Positions 27,160 through 36,054 of a stretch of DNA of 64,000 nucleotides are shown in pieces. The notes under the pieces are model-generated. The model made no database searches. It was given only the letters and a program-made list of their open reading frames with translations, and was not told the origin of the DNA. The stretch covers positions 26,469 to 90,468 of the forward strand of contig JAUNIX010000010.1 of assembly GCA_030523275.1 (NCBI GenBank), read 5' to 3'. How positions within the stretch are numbered: position 1 is the stretch's first letter; each line of letters begins with the position of its first letter. Source of the stretch: Lachnospiraceae bacterium. GTDB lineage: Bacteria; Bacillota; Clostridia; Lachnospirales; Lachnospiraceae. Both the position numbers and the translations under genes were made by a program.

Positions 27160-28024
27160 CTTCTACCTCCCGATATGTGATCAAAAATACATCTTCTAAA
27201 TTTGGAGAACACATTGTAACTGCTTCTTCATGACTTCCACATTCTGCATAGTAACGAACCATAAAATATCCTCGTTCCTGTCTTGCAGATAAAACTAAAT
27301 ACTTCTGCTCAAAAGAAGCATAATCCTCCTCTTTTACCGGACATTCAAAGATTGTACCGTCATATTCCTCACAAATATTGACAACGGTGTCCATTTTATA
27401 CAAATGTTTGTCTTTAATCATAACGACTTTATTCGCGATCGACTCAATATCCGAAACAATATGAGTGGAAAGTATTACAATTCGATTCTTCGATAATGCC
27501 GAGATAATATTTCGAAAGCGAACTCTTTCTTTCGGGTCAAGTCCGGCAGTCGGTTCGTCAAGAATCAAAATTTTCGGATCATTTAGCATTGCCTGTGCAA
27601 TGCCTACCCTCTGAATCATACCACCAGAAAACTTTTTCATTTTTTTATTGGCAACATCCGAAAGACCAACCATATCTAATAATTCCATAATCTTTTCTTT
27701 TGTACCAGCTTTTGACATTCCCTTTAAGGCTGCCAGATAATCCAAATATTGTACTGGTGTATTATTTTTATAATATCCGAATTTCTGTGGTAGATAACCA
27801 AGCAAATCTCGATAACTTTCTCCCATTTTTCCAATTTCAACACCATTATATAAAATTTCACCTTCGGTCGGAAATAACAGAGTTGTGATCATTTTAATCA
27901 AAGTTGTTTTTCCTGCTCCATTTGGAGCCAACATACCATATAATCCATTTTCCAATTCCAGATTGATGTCTTCGACTGCTCGGAATTTACCAAAATCTTT
28001 ACTAATATGTGATAGCGTAAGCAT
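27146..28024 (-). CDS. ABC transporter ATP-binding protein, sigma-factor ABC operon
   Basis: A 292-residue ABC ATPase with Walker A APNGAGKTT (about residues 34-42), signature FSGGMIQRVGIAQAML (about 137-152) and Walker B LILDEPTAGLD. The signature Met is unusual but common in this type of exporter. It overlaps the downstream permease and the upstream membrane gene (28002-28024), making the five genes from 29343 to 24777 one tightly packed unit. It would power the two ABC-2-like permeases. Confidence 0.9.
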   Translation of the reverse strand: MLTLSHISKDFGKFRAVEDINLELENGLYGMLAPNGAGKTTLIKMITTLLFPTEGEILYNGVEIGKMGESYRDLLGYLPQKFGYYKNNTPVQYLDYLAALKGMSKAGTKEKIMELLDMVGLSDVANKKMKKFSGGMIQRVGIAQAMLNDPKILILDEPTAGLDPKERVRFRNIISALSKNRIVILSTHIVSDIESIANKVVMIKDKHLYKMDTVVNICEEYDGTIFECPVKEEDYASFEQKYLVLSARQERGYFMVRYYAECGSHEEAVTMCSPNLEDVFLITYREVEDGNY

Positions 28025-28757
28025 TTTCTTTCTCTACCTTTCCTACATAAATCATAAAAACGACAAAGCAACTAACAGCAACCAACAAATGTATCTCGAG
28101 AGGCATCTGATAAAACAGATACTGATAAATTTTATTTTCCAATTTTAGCAGTATTACACAACAGGATACCCAAGCCAAAAATAGAAATCCTATATAGTAA
28201 CTATTTCTCACTTTGGAATAAATAAATAACGAAACCAATGCAAATAAGAATATCATGCTGACACCTGCTGCTCCATATTTTAATAGCTCTTGCATTTGAT
28301 ATCCATTTATCCAGATCAGCAGTGGCATATCAAACAAGATAGTAACGATACTTGTATAGAACATTCGTAAATTTGTCATATGCATAAATGAATAATGCAT
28401 CGAACTTTTTAATTCGATCACTTCTTCCTGCTCCTCAAGCCAACAGGAAACAAAGGCAAATGCCAAATAGCATACTGGAAATGCCATCATTGCAATCACT
28501 GTTTGTAATTTAGGTTCTTCTTCCGCAAGTTTACAAGCAAAACACACTCCCATATACACGAAAGCTGTGATCAGCCATGCACTTTCACAGTGATAGAAGA
28601 TGTTCTTTAAACCTGGTCCCCAATAAATTTCTTTTATTCTTTCCCACAAACTTTTCTTCTTCGGAAACACCTCATGCAATATCATATCTTTTTGCCCTTC
28701 AATTTCAATATCTGTTGGAAATTCAACTTCCATCAACGGTATTTTTTGTTCACTCAT
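28002..28757 (-). CDS. Six-helix membrane protein, possible anti-sigma or regulator
   Basis: A 251-residue protein with a 50-residue cytoplasmic N-terminus (acidic, then KKSLWERIKEIYW) followed by about six membrane helices. Its start overlaps the sigma gene by 8 bp and its end overlaps the ATPase by 23 bp. The position, second after an ECF sigma factor, is that of an anti-sigma factor. No known anti-sigma domain is recognised, so the role is inferred from place and membrane topology only. Confidence 0.6.
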   Translation of the reverse strand: MSEQKIPLMEVEFPTDIEIEGQKDMILHEVFPKKKSLWERIKEIYWGPGLKNIFYHCESAWLITAFVYMGVCFACKLAEEEPKLQTVIAMMAFPVCYLAFAFVSCWLEEQEEVIELKSSMHYSFMHMTNLRMFYTSIVTILFDMPLLIWINGYQMQELLKYGAAGVSMIFLFALVSLFIYSKVRNSYYIGFLFLAWVSCCVILLKLENKIYQYLFYQMPLEIHLLVAVSCFVVFMIYVGKVEKENAYAITY

Positions 28758-29343
28758 ATTGTGCCACCTCCTGTTTTACCTTCCTAAGCATAGTATAAAA
28801 TCTTGTTTTTACCGTATTTACAGATAAATCTAAGTCTTTGGCAATCTCCGCAAACGTCATTTCATGAAAACATTTTTTCTGAAAAATCTGAATCCATTCC
28901 ATATCAAATTTGACGATCACAGCCATTACTTCTTGTATTGTCTCGCGAGTTATAATCAATTCTGACACATCACTGACAATTTTCGAGTCCTCATATTCAT
29001 CTTCCAAAATACCAACATGGGATTGCTCTTGTTCTTGCGATAAAAACGCAACTTCCATACTTTGCTTTTTGTGAGCCAAACTTCGATAATAATCCGTAAT
29101 CTTATTTGAAGCTACACGATATGCCCAAGTTCGAAACGTCGATTTCTTTTCATCGAAAGAACGAATTCCCTGGCAAATTGTAATAAAAATCTCCTGTGTC
29201 AGATCCATCGCTAATTCTCTGTTTCCTGTCTGCCTATATGTAAATGCAAAAATTTCTTTATAATATCTCCCTATTAAGAGATCTGCGGCTTCTCGATTTT
29301 GTCGCCGTTTTATTTTCCGGATCAATTGGTTGTCCGACTGCAT
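28750..29343 (-). CDS. RNA polymerase ECF-type sigma factor
   Basis: A 197-residue sigma-70 family protein. Region 2 includes LAMDLTQEIFITICQGI and STFRTWAYRVASNKITDYYR (about residues 44-90). Region 4 is near the end (CFHEMTFAEIAKDLDLSVNT, about 159-178). It is the first gene of a five-gene unit with a membrane protein and an ABC exporter, all overlapping or within 13 bp. It resembles the sigma factor-ABC units that respond to cell-envelope antibiotics, but the trigger is not visible here. Confidence 0.9.
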   Translation of the reverse strand: MQSDNQLIRKIKRRQNREAADLLIGRYYKEIFAFTYRQTGNRELAMDLTQEIFITICQGIRSFDEKKSTFRTWAYRVASNKITDYYRSLAHKKQSMEVAFLSQEQEQSHVGILEDEYEDSKIVSDVSELIITRETIQEVMAVIVKFDMEWIQIFQKKCFHEMTFAEIAKDLDLSVNTVKTRFYTMLRKVKQEVAQYE

Positions 29344-29463
29344 GCAATATCACTCCCTTTTGTCCTTTCATAAGTATATACGAAATCGAGTTTGAAAAAG
29401 TTTTAAATTTCTTGAAATTTTTTATAATATTGGTATACTTCAAAAGACGTTTTAATGAAAGGC

Positions 29464-29500
29464 AAAAAAATCCTTCGGATTTTTTCCGAAGGATTTTTTT
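29464..29500. terminator. Strong bidirectional terminator
   Basis: ATCCTTCGGA and TCCGAAGGAT form a 10-bp stem with A and T tracts on the two sides. It ends the alcohol dehydrogenase gene on the minus strand, 32 bp past its stop. Confidence 0.9.
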
Positions 29501-29531
29501 GAAAATTTATTTAATATTCATTTTTATCGAT

Positions 29532-30680
29532 TTAAATCAAACTCCTATAGAGTTCCTCAATTTCTTTCACATTTGTCTCTTTTGGATTTCCTGGACAGCA
29601 CGCATCATCAAGAGCAGACTGAGATAAGAAAGGAATATCTTCTTCTTTTACAATTTCCTTTAAATCTTTTGGAATTCCAACATCCTCGGAAAGCTGTTTT
29701 ACTGCATCAATGGCAGCTTTTCGATACTCTTCCTGAGACATCGTCTCTGTTCCCTCTACACCCATTGCCTGAGCAATATATTTGTACTTATCACCAGTTG
29801 CCTCTGCATTATACTCCATAACCGTTGGTAAAATAATTGCATTTGCAACACCATGTGGGGTATCGTATAATGCACCTAGTGGGTGAGCCATAGAATGAAC
29901 CAATCCTAAACCAACATTTGAAAATCCCATACCTGCTACATATTGTCCAAGAGCCATATCCTCTCTTCCTTCTGGTTTGTTGTCAACCGCACCTCTTAAA
30001 GAACGAGAAATAATCTCAATTGCTTTTAAGTGAAACATATCGGATAATTCCCATGCACCTACAGTGATATATCCTTCAATCGCATGTGTCAATGCATCCA
30101 TACCAGTCGCAGCGGTTAATCCTTTTGGCATAGTAGACATCATTTCTGGATCAACAAATGCAACCACTGGAATATCTTTTGGATCGACACATACCATTTT
30201 TCTATTTTTCTCTGCATCCGTAATAACATAATTAATGGTTACTTCTGCAGCGGTTCCAGCCGTTGTTGGCACTGCAAAAATTGGAACTGACTTATTTTTG
30301 GTAGGTGCAACCCCTTCTAAACTTCTGACATCCCCAAAGTCAGGATTGCGAATGATAATACCAACTGCCTTTGCAGTATCCATTGAAGAACCGCCACCAA
30401 TGGCGATGATATAATCAGCTCCTGATTTCTTAAATGCTTCCACACCTGTTTGCACATTTTCGATTGTTGGATTTGGTTTGATATCAGAATATAATTCGTA
30501 AGAAAGATCAGCTTCGTCTAATACATCCAAAACTCGTTTTGTAACCCCAAATTTTACTAAGTCTGGATCAGAACACACAAATGCTTTTGTAAATCCCCTT
30601 TCTTTTGCTTCCGGCGCAATATCCTGAATCGCGCCAGCCCCATGATATGACATCTCATTCAATACAAATCTGTTTGACAT
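29532..30680 (-). CDS. Iron-containing alcohol dehydrogenase, FucO (lactaldehyde reductase)-like
   Basis: A 382-residue group III alcohol dehydrogenase. The NAD-binding turn GGGSSMDTAKA lies near residue 97. The metal ligands fall in DALTHAIEGY (about 197) and HSMAHPLGALYDTPHG (about 263-278). The full-length pattern is close to lactaldehyde/propanediol oxidoreductases (FucO), which reduce L-lactaldehyde to 1,2-propanediol. No fucose genes are nearby, so a general fermentative aldehyde reductase is possible. It has its own promoter (30728-30757) and terminator, and is monocistronic. Confidence 0.85.
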   Translation of the reverse strand: MSNRFVLNEMSYHGAGAIQDIAPEAKERGFTKAFVCSDPDLVKFGVTKRVLDVLDEADLSYELYSDIKPNPTIENVQTGVEAFKKSGADYIIAIGGGSSMDTAKAVGIIIRNPDFGDVRSLEGVAPTKNKSVPIFAVPTTAGTAAEVTINYVITDAEKNRKMVCVDPKDIPVVAFVDPEMMSTMPKGLTAATGMDALTHAIEGYITVGAWELSDMFHLKAIEIISRSLRGAVDNKPEGREDMALGQYVAGMGFSNVGLGLVHSMAHPLGALYDTPHGVANAIILPTVMEYNAEATGDKYKYIAQAMGVEGTETMSQEEYRKAAIDAVKQLSEDVGIPKDLKEIVKEEDIPFLSQSALDDACCPGNPKETNVKEIEELYRSLI

Positions 30681-30727
30681 AATAACTTCTCCTTTCGTTT
30701 ATAAACAAAACCATTGCTAGTAAGCTT

Positions 30728-30757
30728 ATTATAACATACAACCTAAACAGTATTCAA
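30728..30757 (-). promoter_or_regulatory. Promoter of the alcohol dehydrogenase gene
   Basis: On the minus strand TTGAAT and TATAAT are 18 bp apart; the -35 lies inside the last codons of the exporter gene that ends at 30743. Confidence 0.6.
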
Positions 30758-32482
30758 TTTCCAACCAATTGCTTTTTTTCGTCCGAGTACAAAATCCGCA
30801 TAAATTCCATCTTGATGTATCAGAGTATCATGTTTTCCACATTGAACAATATTACCATTATTAATTACCAGAATCTGGTCTGCACTGCATACAGTCTTTA
30901 AACGGTGTGCAATCATGATAATCGTTTTATCTCTAGTAAGTTCTTCAATCGCCTTTTGCAAACGATCTTCATTTTCCGGATCGATATTTGCTGTTGCCTC
31001 GTCAAAAATAACAATTGGTGCATCTTTTAACATTGCTCTTGCAATACTGATTCTTTGCTTTTCTCCTCCGGATAAAGAAGCCCCGCCCTCACCAATTATC
31101 GTTTGGTATCCATCTGGTAATGCTTCTATAAAATCATGACAACAAGCTTTCTTCGCCGCTAACACAACTTCTTCATGTGTCGCATTTGGTTTTCCAAACT
31201 TAATGTTATTTTCAATTGTATCTGCAAATAAGTATACATTTTGAAATACCATACTAATTTGATCCATCAAAGATTCCAATGTATATTCTTTGACATCTAC
31301 ACCGCCAATTTGAATGGAACCACCATCCACATCCCAAAATCTTGCAATCAAATTACAAAGGGTTGTTTTACCCGAACCGCTTGGACCTATAATAGCCGTG
31401 GTTGTTTTATCAGGAATTTTTAGTGAAATATCATGTAAGATTTCCTTTTTTTCATAAGAAAATCTGACCTTGTCAAAAACAATTTCATGATTATTAGGAT
31501 GAATCGCTTTTCCGCTCATATCCATTTGCGGAATTTTATCTATTTGATTTGCATGATCAATGGAAGCGCTTACTAATCGAAGCATTGCCATCCCACTACC
31601 TGCAGACTCAATCTGAGCAAAAACAAGAAATGACATAACAATTACCATCAATGTATTTGCCAAAATCATACTTCCATTTAAATAAAACCGTATTGCAGCT
31701 AAAATCATTCCCACACTAAATATTCGAAGAACCAGTTCCTGAGCAATCGTATAAGGAGTAAACATTTGTTCCATCTCCAAATTTCGTTTACGGTTTTCTT
31801 CTAATGTATCTCGCACTTTTTTATCCCCTTTTCCAGTCAGATGAAAAGACTTAATTACACTCATACCTTGTACTTGTTCCAAAACAGCACTGACCATTTT
31901 GGCAGATGAAGACTGTCTTTTCGGTGCAATGAAAGCTGATTTCTTTTCCATCGAAGAAGTAATCAAAAGGTATAAAATTGTTCCGGCAATTACGATTAAG
32001 CCAATTCGCCAATCAAAAATCAAAATGATGAGTGTAAATACAATTGCATTAATAAAACCACCTAACATAAGCACCAACACCATCGGAGCTGTATTTTCTA
32101 CATCATCTAATACGGTCGTTGTGATACCTGTCATTTCACCTAGGCTGTTTTCATTAAAATATCCCATCGGAACGCTTTTTAATTTGTCACCTATGGCTAT
32201 CCTTTTATTGGCAACCATAAAATAGCCGGCATGTGTCTGTTGGAGTTGAGAAAAATAATTTGCGATTGTTCTTCCAACAATACTTGCTACCAAAAATCCC
32301 AAAGAAATCCATGCTGCACGACTTGATTTATCATGCTCTGTGAGTGCTAGTATCACAAAGTAAATGGCACTAATCTGAAACATGTGGAATACAGCATGTA
32401 AAAATCCCACTGCAATAGATTGATTAATATTTCGTCGTTCTTCCCCGGCAAACTGCCAAATTTTCTTTAATGCATTTAACAT
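30743..32482 (-). CDS. ABC exporter half-transporter, second of pair 2
   Basis: A 579-residue type I ABC exporter half with six membrane helices, Walker A IGPSGSGKTT, signature LSGGEKQR and Walker B IVIFDEATANIDPENE. The start overlaps the preceding partner gene by 7 bp, so the two are translationally coupled and likely heterodimeric. The pair is a paralogue of exporter pair 1 at 20474-23981, also under a TetR gene. Substrate unknown. Confidence 0.92.
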   Translation of the reverse strand: MLNALKKIWQFAGEERRNINQSIAVGFLHAVFHMFQISAIYFVILALTEHDKSSRAAWISLGFLVASIVGRTIANYFSQLQQTHAGYFMVANKRIAIGDKLKSVPMGYFNENSLGEMTGITTTVLDDVENTAPMVLVLMLGGFINAIVFTLIILIFDWRIGLIVIAGTILYLLITSSMEKKSAFIAPKRQSSSAKMVSAVLEQVQGMSVIKSFHLTGKGDKKVRDTLEENRKRNLEMEQMFTPYTIAQELVLRIFSVGMILAAIRFYLNGSMILANTLMVIVMSFLVFAQIESAGSGMAMLRLVSASIDHANQIDKIPQMDMSGKAIHPNNHEIVFDKVRFSYEKKEILHDISLKIPDKTTTAIIGPSGSGKTTLCNLIARFWDVDGGSIQIGGVDVKEYTLESLMDQISMVFQNVYLFADTIENNIKFGKPNATHEEVVLAAKKACCHDFIEALPDGYQTIIGEGGASLSGGEKQRISIARAMLKDAPIVIFDEATANIDPENEDRLQKAIEELTRDKTIIMIAHRLKTVCSADQILVINNGNIVQCGKHDTLIHQDGIYADFVLGRKKAIGWKLNTV

Positions 32483-34221
32483 TCCAAATCACCATCCTTT
32501 GCTCCTACATGTGCCTGCCACATAGATTCATATAATGGACACTCTTTTCTTAATTTTTCGTGAGTGCCAGTTGCTTCGATCCGTCCATCATTTACCACGA
32601 CTATCTTATCCGCGTCGATGATCGTAGATAAGCGATGTGCAATGACAAGCACTGTTTTTCCTTCTATCAATTTCGCCACTGCTTTTTGAATGATTGCTTC
32701 ATTTTCTGGATCCATATAGGCGGTAGCTTCATCAAGAATCACAATCGGCGCATCTTTTAACATTGCTCTAGCAATTGCGATTCTTTGTCGCTCTCCACCA
32801 GATAAGTGAGCACCGCCACCTCCTACCATTGTATCGTAACCATTTTCGAGATTCTGAATAAATGTATCGCATCCGGCTGCTTTGGCAACTGTTTTGACTT
32901 CTTCATCTGATGCACTTAATCTTCCCATACGGATATTGTTAAGGACAGTATCATCAAACAAATAATTATCCTGAGATACCAAGGCCACTTGATCATAAAG
33001 CTGATGCAATGGTATTTTTTTTAAATCATATCCGCCCATAGTAATCCTTCCATTTTTAACATCCCAAAATCCAGCAATTAATTTTGCGATCGTCGACTTT
33101 CCACTACCACTTGGCCCGACAAAAGCAGTCATTGTTCCCGATGAAATCAAGAGATTTACATGATGAAGAATTTCCTGTCCTTCATGGTATTCAAACGAAA
33201 CGTTTTCTACCACAATATCTCTGTCTGTAAAGAATACTTCTTCGTCTTCATGTTCCTGCTCCTCACTTTTTAAAATTTCATCTACAGAACCAACAATCGT
33301 ACCCACACGAGCCAGACTATCTGTAAAATTCATAGCTGCTAGAAGCGGTCCGGCAATGCCAAGAGAGAGAATGATCGTTGTGATAAATGTTTCCATAGCA
33401 AGTTCTCCCAGACTATATAATATCCAGCCTATTGGCAGAATCGTGATCATTGTAGTCGGAAGAATCGTCCTTGATAGTGAAGTAAAAAACTGACAACTTT
33501 TCATCCAGTTATAAAAATATGCTGCATTGGCTGTTACTTTATCTGCAAATCGGGCATAAGATTTTTTTCCCTGATTAAATGCCTTAATTACCTCAATGCC
33601 TCCAATATATTCCACAATTGTAGAATTCATCTCCTGAGTTGTTTTAACAGAACCTTCATATTGGACTCCGTAGTCTTTCATAACAAGCATCATAAAAACC
33701 ATACCTACAGGAATCGATACCAAAGATAATAATGCTATTTTCCAGTCTAATATCAGTAAATAAATAAAAATACATACCGGACCTAAAATATTAGAAGTCA
33801 TCTCGGGCAATAAATGTGCCAATGGTGTCTCCATACTTTCTACTTGATCAATCATAATTTGTTTCATTTTTCCACTGGACATATCCATAATAGTTCCCAA
33901 TGGCAGATTCGGTAACTTATCTAAAATCTGTTCCCTGATATTTTTTAAAATAGAAAAAGTTGCTTTGTGCGATATCGAAAGTGCCAGAGTATAAAAAAAA
34001 GTACGTAATATGTATCCTGTAAGGGCAACACAACACCATGCAAGATAAAAATGCCATTCTCTACCTCCGCGAATTAAAGCAATAATGATTTGCGCCGCCG
34101 AAAAGTAAGGCACCATGCCACCTAACACTCCAATTGCAGCTAAAAAAATTGCCATAATCAAACCACTATGTTCTTGTTTACCCAACTCCCAAAGACGGAG
34201 CATAGGACTTTGTTTTTGCAT
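32476..34221 (-). CDS. ABC exporter half-transporter, first of pair 2
   Basis: A 581-residue type I ABC exporter half with Walker A VGPSGSGKST, signature LSGGERQR and Walker B IVILDEATAYMDPENE. An AGGAGG lies 7 bases before the ATG (MQKQSPML). It begins 102 bp downstream of its TetR gene, with a dyad in between. Together with the gene at 30743 it forms exporter pair 2. Sequence patterns match pair 1 half for half, suggesting module duplication followed by divergence. Confidence 0.92.
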   Translation of the reverse strand: MQKQSPMLRLWELGKQEHSGLIMAIFLAAIGVLGGMVPYFSAAQIIIALIRGGREWHFYLAWCCVALTGYILRTFFYTLALSISHKATFSILKNIREQILDKLPNLPLGTIMDMSSGKMKQIMIDQVESMETPLAHLLPEMTSNILGPVCIFIYLLILDWKIALLSLVSIPVGMVFMMLVMKDYGVQYEGSVKTTQEMNSTIVEYIGGIEVIKAFNQGKKSYARFADKVTANAAYFYNWMKSCQFFTSLSRTILPTTMITILPIGWILYSLGELAMETFITTIILSLGIAGPLLAAMNFTDSLARVGTIVGSVDEILKSEEQEHEDEEVFFTDRDIVVENVSFEYHEGQEILHHVNLLISSGTMTAFVGPSGSGKSTIAKLIAGFWDVKNGRITMGGYDLKKIPLHQLYDQVALVSQDNYLFDDTVLNNIRMGRLSASDEEVKTVAKAAGCDTFIQNLENGYDTMVGGGGAHLSGGERQRIAIARAMLKDAPIVILDEATAYMDPENEAIIQKAVAKLIEGKTVLVIAHRLSTIIDADKIVVVNDGRIEATGTHEKLRKECPLYESMWQAHVGAKDGDLEC

Positions 34222-34239
34222 TTAAATTCCTCCTTCTAT

Positions 34240-34255
34240 GTTAGTTATATCTAAC
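34240..34255. promoter_or_regulatory. TetR-type operator ahead of exporter pair 2
   Basis: GTTAGTTATATCTAAC contains GTTAG and CTAAC arms and matches 14 of 16 bases of the dyad at 24026. It lies 18 bp upstream of the first exporter gene of pair 2. Confidence 0.65.
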
Positions 34256-34323
34256 TCCTTTATTTATTGTAAGGCTGTATATTGTCAGCGCTAACAATAT
34301 GCAGCCCTAGTCATCTCTTATTT

Positions 34324-34956
34324 TCATAACGAATATTTTTCTGGATTAAAAATTGTATCAAATCCTGCCATATGATACTTTTCCAGCATTTGGATATACT
34401 TATCTGCCTCTTCCCGACTCATATTGTGTCGAACAATCTCAAACAAACTTTCAAAATAAGCTGTTGTAATAATATGCAAAAACTTTTCGGTTACCATACC
34501 AGAACGTATGCTCTCACATCCAATTACTTTCATATACTTGTAAGTATATTCCACTTCAATACGAGTCAGATCATCCACAAAATTCTGGTATTTTGTTCCA
34601 TATGATGCATCTAAAAGCAATTGAAATTCATCAAAATGTTCATAAATATATGCTATCATTTGCTGCACTCCCTGATAGGTATATTCCTTCATTATCTTTG
34701 GCTGTTTTTCATCATCTAACTGATGAAAATCTTCCTGAATTACGAAAAATCTTCGTTTCATTTCCTCCACTACTGGTTCTACTATTTCGCGAAACAATCC
34801 CTCTTTATCTTTAAAACGAGTGTAAATAGAACTCGTACTGGTTTTTGCATTTGCTGCAATCACCCGTAAAGAAGCATCTTTAAAACCTTTTTCTAAAAAT
34901 TCATATTTTGCACATTCCAAAATACGCTCATAAACTCCTTCAATCTGCTTTGCCAT
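34324..34956 (-). CDS. TetR/AcrR family regulator of exporter pair 2
   Basis: A 210-residue regulator with the TetR helix-turn-helix near residues 8-54 (LRVIAANAKTSTSSIYTRFKDKEGLF) and a helical ligand part. I prefer the second of two adjacent Met codons (34956), because AAGGAG is only 2 bases from the first. It precedes its exporter pair exactly as in module 1. A promoter and a dyad overlapping the start lie upstream. Ligand unknown. Confidence 0.9.
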   Translation of the reverse strand: MAKQIEGVYERILECAKYEFLEKGFKDASLRVIAANAKTSTSSIYTRFKDKEGLFREIVEPVVEEMKRRFFVIQEDFHQLDDEKQPKIMKEYTYQGVQQMIAYIYEHFDEFQLLLDASYGTKYQNFVDDLTRIEVEYTYKYMKVIGCESIRSGMVTEKFLHIITTAYFESLFEIVRHNMSREEADKYIQMLEKYHMAGFDTIFNPEKYSL

Positions 34957-34970
34957 CATATCTCCTTTTT

Positions 34971-35026
34971 AAAACACCGTTATATAACACTGTTTTAAAT
35001 ATAACATTAGAACGATAGCATGTCAA
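34971..35026 (-). promoter_or_regulatory. Promoter and operator of the TetR gene (pair 2)
   Basis: TTGACA (35021-35026) and TATATT (34998-35003) on the minus strand, 17 bp apart. Downstream is an imperfect dyad (34971-34997) around GTTATATAAC with AAAACA/TGTTTT flanks. The CACTGTT half matches the operator at 24711. Confidence 0.75.
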
Positions 35027-35065
35027 AGTCAATTTTTATCAATAACCATGCAGATTTTTGGACAT

Positions 35066-35107
35066 AAAAAAACGCCAAAATCACATTTTGTGATTTCAGC
35101 GTTTTTT
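35066..35107 (-). terminator. tmRNA terminator
   Basis: On the minus strand AACGC(T)GAAATCACA pairs with TGTGATTTTGGCGTT, followed by a T run. It starts immediately after the tmRNA 3' end. Confidence 0.9.
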
Positions 35108-35109
35108 AG

Positions 35110-35449
35110 TGGACCTGGCGGGAATCGAACCCGCGTCCGAAAACTCGTCCAATCAGGCATCTCCCATTACAGTTCATGTTTTGACATTCCCTCCGCCAGA
35201 CGCCCATGAACAGGCTGCTGACTTTAGTAGCTTCATATTACTTCACCTGATGCAAAGCTTTACCAGATGAGTGTCCTACATGTTTTGATACCTGGATTCC
35301 ACACTGTAGGTGATGCGGAGCAGATAGCTGCAACTTAGGCAGCGTACGCTAATTTATTATCTGCGTTTATATTTAAGTTCGCACCGTAACGTGGTCCCTC
35401 CGAATGGCTTCCCAACCTTCAAAATCCCCGTCGAAACCAGTACAAGCCC
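35110..35449 (-). ncRNA. ssrA: Transfer-messenger RNA (tmRNA, SsrA)
   Basis: Read on the minus strand. The 5' end GGGCTTGTACTGGTTTCGACG and 3' end TTCGATTCCCGCCAGGTCC pair as a 7-bp tRNA-like acceptor stem that keeps the G3-U70 alanine identity pair. The tag frame (35335-35382) encodes ANLNINADNKLAYAA then TAA, ending in YAA as expected for a proteolysis tag. Pseudoknot-type GC helices lie between the tag and the 3' tRNA part. After discriminator A the DNA reads CTA, so the CCA end is not encoded and must be added. smpB follows at 35587. It rescues ribosomes stalled on broken mRNA. Confidence 0.97.
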
Positions 35450-35507
35450 TGATTATCATAAAAAATCGAGTTTGCTGGTCACAGATAATTAATCTAGGTA
35501 ATAATAT

Positions 35508-35536
35508 ATTATACATGTTGCAATACAACATGTCAA
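35508..35536 (-). promoter_or_regulatory. tmRNA promoter with a palindrome in its spacer
   Basis: TTGACA (35531-35536) and TATAAT (35508-35513) on the minus strand, exactly 17 bp apart. ACATGTTG and CAACATGT (35513-35533) form a perfect dyad with a 5-bp centre that fills the spacer. Confidence 0.85.
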
Positions 35537-35586
35537 TATTTCAGTTTTAATTTTGTAATCCGCTTACCAATATCAGAACAAAGGCA

Positions 35587-36054
35587 TTAACGAATCCGCA
35601 TTTTTAATTCCCTTTGCGCTTCTCTCTTCTGATCTTTCTTAGCAATATCCTGTCGTTTATCGTATAATTTCTTACCTTTGGCAAGACCTATTTCTACTTT
35701 TACCAAACTACCTTTAAAATATACACGCAATGGAACAATCGTATAACCCTTTACCTGTGCCTTACTCTCCATGCGATAAATCTCACTTTTGTGCATCAAA
35801 AGCTTGCGCACACGAAGTGGATCTTTATTAAATATGTTTCCCTTTTCATACGGATTAATGTGCATACGATGGATAAATATTTCTCCATGATCAATACTGA
35901 TGAACGATTCTTTGATACTACACTGTCCTAAACGTAGAGATTTTACTTCTGTTCCATGGAGTGCTATCCCAGCTTCATAAGTTTCTTCGATAAAATAGTC
36001 ATGTCTTGCTTTTTTATTATTTGCAATTAATTTAAATCCTTCTTTTTTTGCCAT
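35587..36054 (-). CDS. smpB: SsrA-binding protein SmpB
   Basis: A 155-residue protein that binds tmRNA and enters stalled ribosomes with it. The conserved start region NKKARHDYFIEETYEAGIAL and HGTEVKSLR, and the C-terminal GLAKGKKLYDKRQDIAKKD tail, are all present. Full length and start are normal. It overlaps the 3' end of rnr by 28 bp, a common arrangement in Firmicutes, and lies next to tmRNA itself. Confidence 0.97.
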   Translation of the reverse strand: MAKKEGFKLIANNKKARHDYFIEETYEAGIALHGTEVKSLRLGQCSIKESFISIDHGEIFIHRMHINPYEKGNIFNKDPLRVRKLLMHKSEIYRMESKAQVKGYTIVPLRVYFKGSLVKVEIGLAKGKKLYDKRQDIAKKDQKREAQRELKMRIR

